NCBI GenBank assembly: GCA_977006965.1
Contig: OZ345357.1
Coordinates: forward strand, 1,488,001 to 1,552,000
Direction: 5' to 3'
DNA length: 64,000 nucleotides
From: Phymatolithon calcareum
Taxonomy: Eukaryota; Rhodophyta; Florideophyceae; Hapalidiales
Numbering within the stretch: position 1 is the stretch's first letter; each line of letters opens with the position of its first letter. The position numbers and the translations under genes were made by a program. Under the pieces are notes generated by a model. The model did no database searches, had not been told where the DNA came from, and saw nothing but the letters and a program-made list of their open reading frames with translations. This document shows, piece after piece, positions 9,175 to 18,999 of this stretch.

Positions 9175-11808
9175 ATGTCCGATGGGGCCGCTATCCCGAA
9201 GAAGATGCGAGAAGAACTCAAGGAATTTGCCGCAAATCGAGGAATCGAAATCTTTTCGTTCAAGGTCCGCACAGTCACGACATCCGTCGATGTTTGCGTC
9301 AGTGATGACGTGGACAAGGCCAAGTTGACTCACAATTTGCACACCAACGCTAAAGTACTCGGTCTTCTAAGGCACTTGGTATCAGTTTACTTGAACACCC
9401 TTGTGGATGACCCTGCGGTCTCTTCCGCTGGGTCAAGGATTGTTTTCAACGCCGGCGTCTTGCGCCACATTTTCCTCCACCTTGCGACATATAAGATGAG
9501 AGCTCCCAATGAACGCAGTGACCCGCGTATTCTCGATCTGGACATCTACGCCGATGTTAAGAATCATTTGGTGAACTATGTTCACAGATACTACGAGGAC
9601 GAAGAACACGGGCTCCCGCCCCAGACCTTGGAGAAATTTCGGGGCTGTATCAAGCGACCACTCGCTTTCCTCTCGCGCAACATGTCGGCAGCTAATAAGA
9701 GGCATGTAGAAGACCAATTTGATAAATCCGCAGTACGGCATATTCAATGCTTCATTGAGCAGCGCTTCTGGAATGATCACGGTCTAGACCATTTCCAAAC
9801 GCTGACTAAGTACGCCGCCCGAGCTCTATTCAACGCCGCCATGGCCAGCACAGTTGACCAAGCAGCAGAAATCATCGACAGGTTTTGCGATCGTAACGCA
9901 ATTCCGGGCTGGAGAGAAGGTCTTCTAGACATGATGCCGATGTTCCGTGCCCTTTTTGAAGACGTCAGGGAATTAGCGTCACCGACGTCAAAGCTCCGCG
10001 TGTTGTGGCACTTCAGGCGAGAGGTCCGGCCCTTGTACGACGAAGCTTTGCGAGTGCGCTCCGAAGTGGACAATGCCCAGCCGCATGTTGACTTCCCTAG
10101 CGTTCTTGGGAAGTACGACAAGCAAAAGATCATCGCGCAACGGAATAAGCTCAAGCAAGTTCCCGTTCCGCCGTGGTTCGGCACTGGAGAGCCGATCACC
10201 GATCGAGACGTCCAAGATCTGAAAACCGCTGTCACACTCGCGAGAAAAAAACTTTTCAACGAAAAGAAAGTTCCCGGACTGGATTCGCTTCCAAAGCCGT
10301 TCACTCTACTCCCCTCGTATTCGTTGAAGCACGCATTTGTGCACTACGACAACGAATCCGTACGCCAGCTCGCTCGCGGTGTCATTGGTGGAGATGAGTT
10401 GCTAAACGCGGGAAGTCGCACGTGGTGGACGCAACTCTTCGACTTCCACTCGAAGCGCAAGATTGATCGTTACCGACCTCCTCCTGTGAGGGCGAATGGC
10501 AAGAAGAGAAAAATAATACGACGCAAGGGTTTGAACAAGCTTCCGCGACAGCGGAGGAAGAAAAAGAAGAAGAAAAGAAAGCTTCTACGCCAGAAGAAAA
10601 TTTTAAGGCAAGGAATTCCACTGTGCGTCCAACACTCCTGGGTTCCCGACGACGTGAGGTATAACGAGGAGAAAAGCAAGGAAGACGGCGCTATTCCGTG
10701 GCTTGTGTGCAACATTTCCTCCGATGGTTTGCAAGTGAAAGTGTTGTTGGCGACGATAACGAAGAAGGAGCATACGGAAGTCGCTCGCCCAAGTGATGAG
10801 AGCACAAGACACCCTCGCAAGGAGCCTCTTCCGTCCGGTGTGCGTGAACTGCATGAAAAAGGGTACTACACTATACGGCGCCGTTTCGACATATCAAGGA
10901 ACACGAAGGGTCTGTTTAAGAACGCTGTTAGAGTTCCGGAGGATTTTCATGGCAAATACCACGTCATTGGCCTCGATCCTGGTCAAGTCAAGATCGGGAC
11001 TACGGTGAGGGCAGAAGTAGACCTATCGCTTGGGACCAGAGAAGAAGTTAAAAATGCGATGAAGGTGAAGGACTTGGAGCAATCAAGTACGTACGTTTCC
11101 CACAAGACGTACAGGTTCGAGTCGCTGGCGCGGGCAGCGGAGAAGAACGAGGCTGCTCGTCGCACCCAAAATGCGTCCTACCGGGCAGCGCTCGAGGAAT
11201 TCTCGCAAGTGACGCTAAAGCGTGCAGGTTCAAGCACGGCGTATGCCAATGTTGTCTACAGCACATTGACGGTCATGTGCCGCGAGCTGTTGTCCAGAAG
11301 CCGGCGTCGCCAACGCTTTGCTCGATTCCGCGCCAAATCGCGAAACATCCAAGAAATGGCAAAGACTCTTGCCTTTGGAGCTGAGAATCATGTGTTACGA
11401 ACTTCGGCGAGTCGCGGGGCGGCAAAGCGGAAACTCAAACAAGATTTGTACCGGAGGAAGCGAGTGGTGTTTTTTGGAAATGCGGAGTTTGGTCATGGGT
11501 CGCGCGGTCCTTGTCCGCGGAAGAGGCTTCTTCGTGCGCTCTCCCTTCTCTGCCCAGTCGTCCTGGTCGACGAATTTCGAACCTCCATATGCTGCAAAGA
11601 GTGTGGAAATCCTCTGCAAGGCAATCACCGCTCCCGTGTGTTTCGTTGTACAATCAACCCGACAGGCGAGAGCAATGGCTGTTCTGTAGAATCTATTGAC
11701 CGAGACACGAACGGAGCGACCAACATTGCCACTGTGGGTCTCCATCAGCTTCTGGGATTGCCCAGACCGCCCCATCTGAGCAGACCGTCACGCAGTTCTC
11801 ACGCATAG
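9175..11808 (+). CDS. Fanzor, eukaryotic TnpB-like RNA-guided DNA endonuclease
   Basis: A single uninterrupted frame of 877 residues from the ATG at 9175. The frame is open further up to 9007 but without another ATG. The C-terminal third is a RuvC nuclease with a TnpB-type zinc ribbon: RuvC-I is GLDPGQVKIGTT (Asp601), the relocated Fanzor-type glutamate is in VDEFRTS (Glu800), zinc ligands are C807-x2-C810, C825 and C836, and the last acidic motif is DRDTNGATNI (Asp842/Asp844). A very Lys/Arg-rich stretch at about 427-481 resembles a nuclear localisation signal. The long N-terminal part fits Fanzor1 rather than the shorter Fanzor2 type. Known Fanzors use a guide RNA encoded at the 3' end of the locus to cut DNA. 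All catalytic residues are present and no frame break is seen, so the protein is probably functional. Whether the locus is mobile or domesticated is unknown. Confidence 0.92.
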   Translation: MSDGAAIPKKMREELKEFAANRGIEIFSFKVRTVTTSVDVCVSDDVDKAKLTHNLHTNAKVLGLLRHLVSVYLNTLVDDPAVSSAGSRIVFNAGVLRHIFLHLATYKMRAPNERSDPRILDLDIYADVKNHLVNYVHRYYEDEEHGLPPQTLEKFRGCIKRPLAFLSRNMSAANKRHVEDQFDKSAVRHIQCFIEQRFWNDHGLDHFQTLTKYAARALFNAAMASTVDQAAEIIDRFCDRNAIPGWREGLLDMMPMFRALFEDVRELASPTSKLRVLWHFRREVRPLYDEALRVRSEVDNAQPHVDFPSVLGKYDKQKIIAQRNKLKQVPVPPWFGTGEPITDRDVQDLKTAVTLARKKLFNEKKVPGLDSLPKPFTLLPSYSLKHAFVHYDNESVRQLARGVIGGDELLNAGSRTWWTQLFDFHSKRKIDRYRPPPVRANGKKRKIIRRKGLNKLPRQRRKKKKKKRKLLRQKKILRQGIPLCVQHSWVPDDVRYNEEKSKEDGAIPWLVCNISSDGLQVKVLLATITKKEHTEVARPSDESTRHPRKEPLPSGVRELHEKGYYTIRRRFDISRNTKGLFKNAVRVPEDFHGKYHVIGLDPGQVKIGTTVRAEVDLSLGTREEVKNAMKVKDLEQSSTYVSHKTYRFESLARAAEKNEAARRTQNASYRAALEEFSQVTLKRAGSSTAYANVVYSTLTVMCRELLSRSRRRQRFARFRAKSRNIQEMAKTLAFGAENHVLRTSASRGAAKRKLKQDLYRRKRVVFFGNAEFGHGSRGPCPRKRLLRALSLLCPVVLVDEFRTSICCKECGNPLQGNHRSRVFRCTINPTGESNGCSVESIDRDTNGATNIATVGLHQLLGLPRPPHLSRPSRSSHA

Positions 11809-11900
11809 GCTGCTTGTCTCTTCATTTTTAGATTCTTTGAACTTACACACATTTCTCTTTATACTCCTATCGAGGGCCGCACACGCGCGGAAATAAAGAG
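11809..11900 (+). other. Conserved Fanzor 3' flank, candidate guide-RNA/right-end segment
   Basis: The 92 bp after the Fanzor stop are preserved in the truncated copy at 35218-35309. Identity ends abruptly in both copies, three bases after an AATAAA (11892-11897), at AAATAAAGAG. In characterised TnpB and Fanzor loci the guide RNA overlaps the end of the gene and runs into the 3' flank, and its outer limit is the element's right end. The segment is therefore a candidate for the fRNA scaffold and right terminus. The AATAAA also makes it a plausible mRNA 3' end. Which role applies cannot be decided from sequence alone. Confidence 0.5.
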
Positions 11901-12035
11901 CCAGTCGTAAACGTAGAGGTTCTGCGGGTGCATGTCAACGGCTCTTCGACAAATTGAAGAATCCCGAGATTTAGACGATTCCACCCGAAGCAACTGAGGT
12001 AGGTCCACGTGTCGCGAGTCCTCGTGGACGGTCAG

Positions 12036-12300
12036 ATGGAAGACTATACCATCTTCCTTTCTCTCCTGTGGACACCTATGACCCGTGGAAACTGCCAAAC
12101 ATTAACTTGCAACAGATCTGCGCCAATAAGAACATAATCAGCGATGGGAAGGCCTCTAATTTTCTTCCTGACATGCCGCATGACAAGAAAAAAATAATCT
12201 GCCTTCCCATTGCTGTTGTTCTCTGGCGGGGATATGCTGCAAGTTTCCATTCGTCACAGGTGTCCACTGAAGGGAAACTAAGATGGTACAATCTTCGAGA
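12036..12300. repeat. Long imperfect fold-back (inverted repeat) element
   Basis: The two halves are inverted copies centred on 12177 (CATG-CCG-CATG). Inner arms: ATGGGAAGGC at 12144-12153 pairs exactly with 12201-12210. Outer arms: GTGGACACCT at 12068-12077 pairs with 12258-12267, and ACCATCTT at 12048-12055 pairs with AAGATGGT further out. The left arm carries about 19 extra bases, so it is a hairpin with internal loops. It resembles a MITE/foldback element or a hairpin RNA precursor. It begins about 135 bp after the Fanzor right end. Confidence 0.75.
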
Positions 12301-12552
12301 CTGCAGAATTGCCACGCGGAAACAAAGGTATTGGCATTCGACTCGGCATTCAATGCATCCAAAATCTTCTTTTTGGCACCACGGATTAGTACGAATGAAG
12401 TCTGGGGACACTTAAGAAATGACTTCATTTGAGGGAGAGTTGTTTCGCAGAATGAAGTGATTTCGATGCGAGTTTTCTTTGCCGTTGGAATGCACTTCGC
12501 CCTCAAACGTGAAACAGCTGAGTGATCGATTTGAGTTTTGAGGCCTGCGGGG

Positions 12553-13116
12553 TTAAGAGCACATTAGGTCAAGAAAGCGGATATTTCTGTATTTTTCCAT
12601 CCAAAGAAAGTGGAGGAAAACAGATGCTGGAACATGTCGACGTAGTCCTCGCACTCCTTCGAAGACCTCCTTCCTTTTGTGTCCATTTCCTTTCTCTTCT
12701 GGATTGCCGTTCTGTCGAATAATAGCCCTTCCTTCCACCCCTTTCGCTTCAGCTTCTGATTCTCGACCACATCTCTTGACGTAATCGGCAGTGGCCATGC
12801 CTCCGGGGCACAGCCGGGCAGTTTTTTTCTCGATATGTTCGGCACACATGTCCATGATCTTGCATAAGTCATCTTCGTCTTGAGAAGCGGATCGAGTAGA
12901 CCGGGCTGGCATCCTTTCTCAGGACATCTCTCATCTTGAGTATAGCATGGAGTAAAGCGCTACCTCGGGGCATTGAAGCTGATTTGAGAGCGTCGGTGGC
13001 GGAGTCGTAGATAGCTTTTAACTTCCAAGCTGGAAGATTCACTAGGTCAAGCACATCGAAAAGGTTCCCGTATGCCATTAAGGATGGTGAAACCGGAGGT
13101 GAATCGTCTCGCATTC
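12553..13116 (-). CDS. Hypothetical protein in two overlapping frames, possibly frameshifted
   Basis: A minus-strand frame open from beyond 13300 and ending at 12869 contains YGNLFDVLDLVNLPAWKL and ALLHAILKMRDVLRKD, which look like amphipathic helices. A second frame from ATG 12912 to 12553 continues with a charged segment (DEDDLCKIMDMCAEHIEKK). The two overlap by 44 bp and read naturally as one protein if a single frameshift is allowed near 12890. No family is recognised and no splice pair bridges the two. It could be a decayed gene or chance; low confidence. Confidence 0.3.
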
Positions 13117-13327
13117 TTCTCCGATCACTGCGATTTCTTCCCGATGATGTGCCTGGGCTGCGGTCATTGTGGACTCCTCGAGTAAGGCTGGATCGGGAGC
13201 GCGCTTGTAGTCCCCGGATCGAGGTATCACCGTCCAGATCGGCTTGGTTGACCGCGGCCGACGTCCGTAAGCTTACGCAACTGCGGATAATAGAGCGCGT
13301 GGGGTGTGTCTTACTGATGCGAACCAA

Positions 13328-14365
13328 GGACTTTGATTGAACGCTTCACCACAGAAGAACAAAGGAAACAATTGTTCGATGCGGACGAGGGCATTGTAAT
13401 CACTGGGAGCGTAGAGATAAGGATGGGTTTATCTTGAAAAGGGGTGATCTCTCTCTGATGCGATGCCTCAGTCTAAGATGCGATCAGGATCGCGGCTTAA
13501 ATAAGGGCGGGGGCGAGCAATTGCACACCCTGAAAAAAGGGGGCACTAGCGGACACTAGACTAATAGTACGTTGAGTGTTAGTCGGTGTCTGCGATAAAT
13601 CCGTTGATTCCTCTTGGAAGAGTCGCTCACCATACTGTGTTGACAGTGTTGGTGGATAGATCGCAAGGAGCCGTTATAGAGCTCCTAAGTCGATGGTGAC
13701 AATGTCGTTCACTACACCCCTGCATCATTGCGTGTCTGCAAGGCTGCGCCTTGGTTTCTTCTTGTTGAGATGCGAAATTTCGACGGTTGGAAGGTGCTAT
13801 GATCTTGAGCTCGGAATCTTTCGATACACTGGATTTCGGTTCACTGTTGGTCGCCTCTGGACCGGCTCTCATGGCGGTTGCTGAGCGCTACGAGCTGGGT
13901 ATGATAAGATCGAGGACATCCGGTGAAACGGATCGTCATGCGGCCAAATCGGTGCTGTGTTCAAACCGTACTGTACACGTGGTTCATAGTGTGCCATTGC
14001 ACCTCCACGCGTAGGACATTCGTCTTCGTCCCTGCTTCGATGGTTTGCTAAACGCTCTTCTGCGTTCTTTGAAATTGAATTTTAGTAAAGGAACGTCTCC
14101 AACGAGGATCGGTCAAAAAGGCGATATTTGAAATTAACTGACTCCTAATGTAATAGTTGGCATTTCATTGAATGTAGCATTTCTGGTTGATGGTTAACGG
14201 GTTACAGCAACGTGCTGCAAAAAACGTTGAATCTGCCGATGCAATTGTTCATCATAGACTGATTGTATGTGGACCTCGTAGTACAATTCTGATGCACAAC
14301 CGAACACATGCTAGGGTCTCAGATAGAATGCCAGACATAAGAGTAGAGCCGCCCTAGCGAGGGCA
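13328..14365. other. Intergenic, no gene recognised
   Basis: Short frames only. The region precedes two retrotransposon tails and may itself be repeat-derived, but nothing identifiable is seen. Confidence 0.35.
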
Positions 14366-14880
14366 GCACCTGAGGAAGCCCTGCCCGTATATTCGTATGA
14401 CTGCGGGGCTTTAAAAAAATTGCATTAAAAAAACAACTCTGATGCATTCTCGAAATACAAGAAACACATGAAAAGGCACAAGAATGTTTTTTACAACTCC
14501 CGTCTTGGCCTCCGTGCACACAGTTGTCAACATCTGTGATATTTAAGTTGTTTAGCTCGATACGTTTCGAACGCATACGTTTGCAAACAAATAGGCAATT
14601 AGGGCAATTCATCGGAAGAGTGCGTGGCAAAACGGTACAAGATCAATGGAAGGAGAGACCTGTAGAGATACTTCAATATTTGAAGAACGAGAATTTGCTC
14701 TATGGTAAGTTCTGGCGTTAAATTAACGCCTTCTGCGTAAAAAATGGCATTTCATTGCGTCCATGGAACCTTTTTGTGAGGACATGCAATTGTTTCAAGA
14801 GGAGCTACCCTATTGTTAGTAACGCCTGAGGAAGCCGTGCCCGTGTATTCGTAAGGCTGTGGGGCTTTTAAAAATAATCA
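14366..14880 (+). mobile_element. Non-LTR retrotransposon (LINE) 3' remnants
   Basis: A frame ending with a stop at 14719-14721 encodes RQLGQFIGRVRGKTV and RPVEILQYLKNENLLYG, matching the end of the LINE remnant at 51.1 kb (RRQFIGRVSGQTI and KPVEIHNFLNNENLLRG). It is followed at 14823-14877 by a tail reading CTGAGGAAGCCGTGCCCG to GGGGCTTTTAAAAATAA. A second copy of that tail sits just upstream at 14366-14418, so two 5'-truncated elements lie head to tail. Both are inactive fragments. Confidence 0.65.
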
Positions 14881-15895
14881 AGTCAAAAACATTGCTTCGA
14901 GAGAATTTGAAAGAGTCAGTACGTTCGGATGTGCGCTACGCTTGCTACAGACAATGATCGATGTGACGAGGCAAACTCATTTCGTCGACCGTCAAGAGCG
15001 TGACAAATTGTGTGTCGCGAACTTCTATGAAGAGCTGTGAGCTGCACTGGAAATCGTCTGTGTCTTGCGCCGGGGTGCAGCGGTGAGAAGGGGAAATGAA
15101 TATGAGAAATACACTTGAGTCTTCAAGGTTGACACGGCACTCAACGGTGCCCCTGCCGTATGTTATTGGCGTCTGTCACCGGCCATCTCAAGGAGACTGA
15201 TTTCGAGACACTGCATTATAAGTGGGGCTCGTTCGATCCTGTCTCCCTCCTCTATCCTGACGCCGCCCATATTGCATGGACCGTACTTGAGGCCAAAGAA
15301 TACATAGCCCCGCAGAAATCTCATCAATGCCCCATAACTAGGGCTTTAGATCGTCTCAAATACTATAGTCTAACATTTTCGGAGCGGTAATCGGCTATTA
15401 GGTGAGTTGAACATGGATGTAGAATGGCATAAATTATATAGCTGGCCTGAAATAGCTTTTGTCACAAAAAGTCTTGAACCTCTCATCAAAATTAGTATAA
15501 ATAAATCGTAAATATTGTCCAGACAAAGTGGCTCTAATCTAGAAGGGGCCTTCCAGGTTAGAGCAGCTAAGTCCACAAGGAAGAATAATATTCTCTTCTC
15601 ATCTTTTTCCTCTCTTCGAAACCGTTTCACCAACTTTATAAAGGATAATGTCACCGCAATTATTCTGTTAAAAACCAACCGGAATCCATTTTGTTCCAAA
15701 AATGGACAAGGTATGAGAGAAATTTATAACAACACTTTTTCGGAGGCAATGACATTGTTGTTCGCTACTCTGGCCGTGAAACTTTGTGCGTTTCGCGTGT
15801 GGGTCACCCAACGCAGCTCTTCCCCCATCCTTCTGTACCTCACATATTTTCCCATGCACAACCTACACATTCCACAATAATCCCATCTCTCTCAT
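14881..15895. other. Intergenic upstream of the fusion enzyme gene
   Basis: No convincing gene. Short frames at 15160-15390 (+) and 15515-15880 (+) show no motifs. CT-rich immediately before the next start codon. Confidence 0.35.
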
Positions 15896-17710
15896 ATGTC
15901 AAGCGAACAACTCTCATTTATTTCTCAAACAAAAGAAGACGCCAAGGTACAGGGGTCCTCTCCAAAGATGTCGCCGCCCCCGTTTTTACGTCCCAAGCCG
16001 TCTCCTCTCCGCGGAGTTGCCCTGAAGGAAGCCGAGCTCATCACACATCGGATGCTCTCTTTTAGAGTACCGATATACAAAGTTCTTCCCATTCCGGCAG
16101 CCGAGCAGGTAGCGCTGCATGCATTTCTTTGCGGGCCGGGCTTTGCTTCCCTGCCCCCTTCGCTAGACCCTGCATCTCGCGGAACAGCACCACTTACTAA
16201 CCGACCTTATGGCGTTCCCGGTCCTCGAGCTGAACGCAAGCGCCAGCAAGTCGCCAACATGGTCGCCGCGGTCGCTGTGCTTACGCCATCCATAAAGCGC
16301 AAAGGACGAGAGCCGAATTCTCCACGCACTTTTGCAGATTTTTGCGGTGGTTGCGGACACGTTGGCCTGGTGTTAGCCAAGCTCTACCCTTCATGGATTG
16401 TCTACATTATCGATGCGAAGGCCAGTGCCCTCGCAGTTGCTGAAAAACGTGCAGCAGATGCGAATTTACAGAACATTCGTTTGTTTGAAGGTGACGTGGG
16501 TGCATTCGAGGGTTCGTTTGACATTGGTGTCGCACTTCACGCTTGCGGAGGCGCGTCAGATGCTGTGGCCGCAAAATGCGTCTCCAACGGAGCTGCCATG
16601 GCCATCGCACCGTGCTGTGTAGGCGGCGTGGTATCCAAAAAAGGGTCTGTCACTGGGTTTGGGAGTGGGGCCCGCATCGCCGATTTTGCAAATGAGGGCG
16701 ACGACATCGATTTTACCGTAGCACGGTCGAAGGAATTCCGTGAACGGCTTACAAGCACTGAGTATGTCGCCCTGGCCCGTGCCGCGGACTACGGCGAGGG
16801 TGGGTCCTATGATCCATGGAGACGGGTTGCAAAAGCGCTGATCGAAGTCGACCGATGTGCGTGGATGCGGGAAGCAAAATACGATTCAGTGCTTGTAAAA
16901 ATGAGGCCCGAATCTTGCACTCCAAAGAATGATCTCATTGTGGCATTTCCAGACGGCTCGGCAAAGGTGAAGTGGGATCTTGACGCGGCAGCCAACGCAA
17001 GTGTTGCCGCAGTGCGCAACGGAAATGCTCTTCACGCATTCCCGGAGCATAAGATAGCACCGATCGAACGGCGACTGCGGACGATGGTACTGGCGGATGG
17101 GGCACCCGGCGAGGTCGCATTTGCTTGTGTGCGCGGAGCACAGGAGCGTAAACTCATTCATGCTGTTGCGGAGTCAATGCAATTGCAACACGAGAGCTTC
17201 GGTAGGGGCGCGGGCAGGCGCGTCAGGGTGAAGCGCAGCCGTCATTGGCCATTATATATTGACCAATATGTCGGAGTAGGCGGTGCAGCTGTGCAGAGAC
17301 TTGCTGAAAATCTTGCATGGCATGTGCCGGAAAATGCGCGACATCAACGAAAGCAGGCACGCGGAAAAGCGTTTCATGTTACAATTGTAGCACCGAACGA
17401 ACTGCGAGAATTGCGATGGAATGGACGGATTGCTGACTCGAACGAGCTCTTAGATTTTGTGGAAAAGCGACTGGAAGGAACACAGTTTCTAGTGCGTGGT
17501 GTTGGGATGTACATCCGTGACGACTGTGTGGCGTATTATGGGATTGTGGATTGGGAAGCAGCGACAAGATGCAGAGCAGAACTGGGTCTTAGTGAACAAG
17601 GGCTGCATGTGACTCTCGGGTTTGTGGGGAAGGATATTCATGGAGTGGATAAGGGAATCAGCACACTGATAGTTGAGGACGCGCACAAATGTTCGCCGTG
17701 GGATTCATGA
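15896..17710 (+). CDS. Methyltransferase-R3H-2H phosphoesterase fusion protein, 604 aa
   Basis: One open frame with three domains. Residues about 110-340 form a Rossmann methyltransferase of the GSTCD/Methyltransf_32 type: SAM loop FADFCGGCGHVGL at 146-158, then GVALHACGGASD (211-222) and APCCVGG (238-244). Residues about 385-448 contain an R3H nucleic-acid-binding domain with R418xxxH422 and LQHESFGRGAGRRVRV. Residues about 455-590 hold a 2H phosphoesterase fold with the two catalytic HxT motifs, FHVTIV (H494) and LHVTLGF (H571). 2H enzymes open 2',3'-cyclic phosphates or 2',5' linkages in RNA; R3H binds single-stranded nucleic acid. The combination suggests an RNA end-processing or modification enzyme, but the substrate is unknown. 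All key residues are present. The Pro-rich N-terminal 110 residues could include a targeting sequence. Confidence 0.8.
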   Translation: MSSEQLSFISQTKEDAKVQGSSPKMSPPPFLRPKPSPLRGVALKEAELITHRMLSFRVPIYKVLPIPAAEQVALHAFLCGPGFASLPPSLDPASRGTAPLTNRPYGVPGPRAERKRQQVANMVAAVAVLTPSIKRKGREPNSPRTFADFCGGCGHVGLVLAKLYPSWIVYIIDAKASALAVAEKRAADANLQNIRLFEGDVGAFEGSFDIGVALHACGGASDAVAAKCVSNGAAMAIAPCCVGGVVSKKGSVTGFGSGARIADFANEGDDIDFTVARSKEFRERLTSTEYVALARAADYGEGGSYDPWRRVAKALIEVDRCAWMREAKYDSVLVKMRPESCTPKNDLIVAFPDGSAKVKWDLDAAANASVAAVRNGNALHAFPEHKIAPIERRLRTMVLADGAPGEVAFACVRGAQERKLIHAVAESMQLQHESFGRGAGRRVRVKRSRHWPLYIDQYVGVGGAAVQRLAENLAWHVPENARHQRKQARGKAFHVTIVAPNELRELRWNGRIADSNELLDFVEKRLEGTQFLVRGVGMYIRDDCVAYYGIVDWEAATRCRAELGLSEQGLHVTLGFVGKDIHGVDKGISTLIVEDAHKCSPWDS

Positions 17711-18298
17711 TGAACCAGAATTCGTCAAAGTGTCCTCAGTTATCAAGTGCGCTGTCAAGTCCCAGTTATTGAAGTAATGAGACTTGTTGACTGGTGCGGC
17801 TGCAATTCGGGTCGAGCGCCAGAACGCGACTACTGTTGGTTATGTTTATCATTTCCTCTAACCGGTCAAGCCCCAACACACTGCATCTCCGTTTGTTGAC
17901 CATACCTGTAACGGCGTATCTACTCGTCGGCGACCTCATGTCAGTGGCTCGGTTTGGCGAGCAAAGCAGAGGTGGTTCTCTGAGCTCAGCTGTTACTCGT
18001 TGTCAGACTGTCTTATCTTTCCCATTAGCAAGAAAGCAAAGCTTTTCTGATTCAAACGTTCAAGCGAAGTTGGAGAGATGCGGAGCTACTCCGAATGGAG
18101 CGTTCACGCACTTAGTTTTATATGCAGTGATATATCTGAAAGGAGTGACGCTGGTATCGTGGTTGATTGATCGAACGAGCACATCGTCATGCTACCCAAC
18201 TGGATGCCAGGTAAAGTAAATACTCAGCCTGTTCTCCTTCTCGACGGTACACAGTAGATTCGGAAACATCGGATCAATGCTCATGCACATGTGCTTCC
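17711..18298. other. Intergenic, partly duplicated DNA
   Basis: No gene recognised. From about 18145 the sequence matches the 3' flank of the AbfB copy near 5.1 kb (GCTGGTATCGTGGTTGAT, then CTTCTCCTTCTCGACGG). Confidence 0.5.
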
Positions 18299-18821
18299 TC
18301 AGGTTGCCATTTGGGATCGGTGGGGAATGAAAGTGCTTTCAATGCTGAATTCAAAATCATTGCCCGGCTCCACAAAAAGTTGGTGATCCCTCGCCCGGAT
18401 GAAACTGTTGCGGTTGATGAACGAACTGAACGAACACGTCTCCTTGTGCGCATGATTCAGGTTGCCCTTCTCAAAATAGAAGGTGGCCTCTTCGCAAACG
18501 CACTGTGACGCACATGCTCATGGCCGTGATCGTGTTCGAGTTCTTCGTGAATACGAGAGTCCGTGCCTCGGCGTAAAAAGTAACCTGGATGATTCACCGA
18601 CTCAAACGAGATGGCCTGCTCGCCATCGGGATCTGCCAGCCCCGGAACGATTCAAATGTTGCGTCTTTCTTGTCCAGAGGGGTGTTGTCGATCTCGGAAC
18701 AAACTCCGAAAAAATCGCGATTACGATTGAACTCATGGGGATAAACGAGAGACTCGAAAGAGTAAGTGAAACAGAACGCGACAAAGATCAAGGATAAGAG
18801 AAGAACTATATTGGTGATCAT
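18299..18821 (-). pseudogene. AbfB-domain secreted protein, second frame-broken copy
   Basis: From ATG 18821 it reads a signal peptide (MITNIVLLLSLIFVAFC) and the first repeat SFESLVYPHEFNRNRDF. Near 18645 a single A present in the 5.6-kb copy is missing, shifting the frame before SFESVNHPGYFLRR. A second shift lies near 18495, just before EEATFYFEKG, after which the third repeat (CSFSSFINRNSFIRAR) runs to a stop at 18299-18301. Two single-base deletions in different places argue for a pseudogene rather than a sequencing error, although assembly error is not excluded. It keeps a stretch of about 49 bp that the 5-kb copy has lost. Confidence 0.75.
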
Positions 18822-18999
18822 CTTGCCAGATGTAGATATGACTGTTGTTGATAAAGTGCAACTTGCTTTGAGCAGAAATTGTCCCGAGGAGCTTGAGATG
18901 TCGTTGGACAGCCGTGCGACAGATGAGGCTATTTGTGCGATGGCAACCTCCTTCCCTGTTGCGCATGTGAAGTCTCGTTTTATATTCTTTCTCAGGTCA

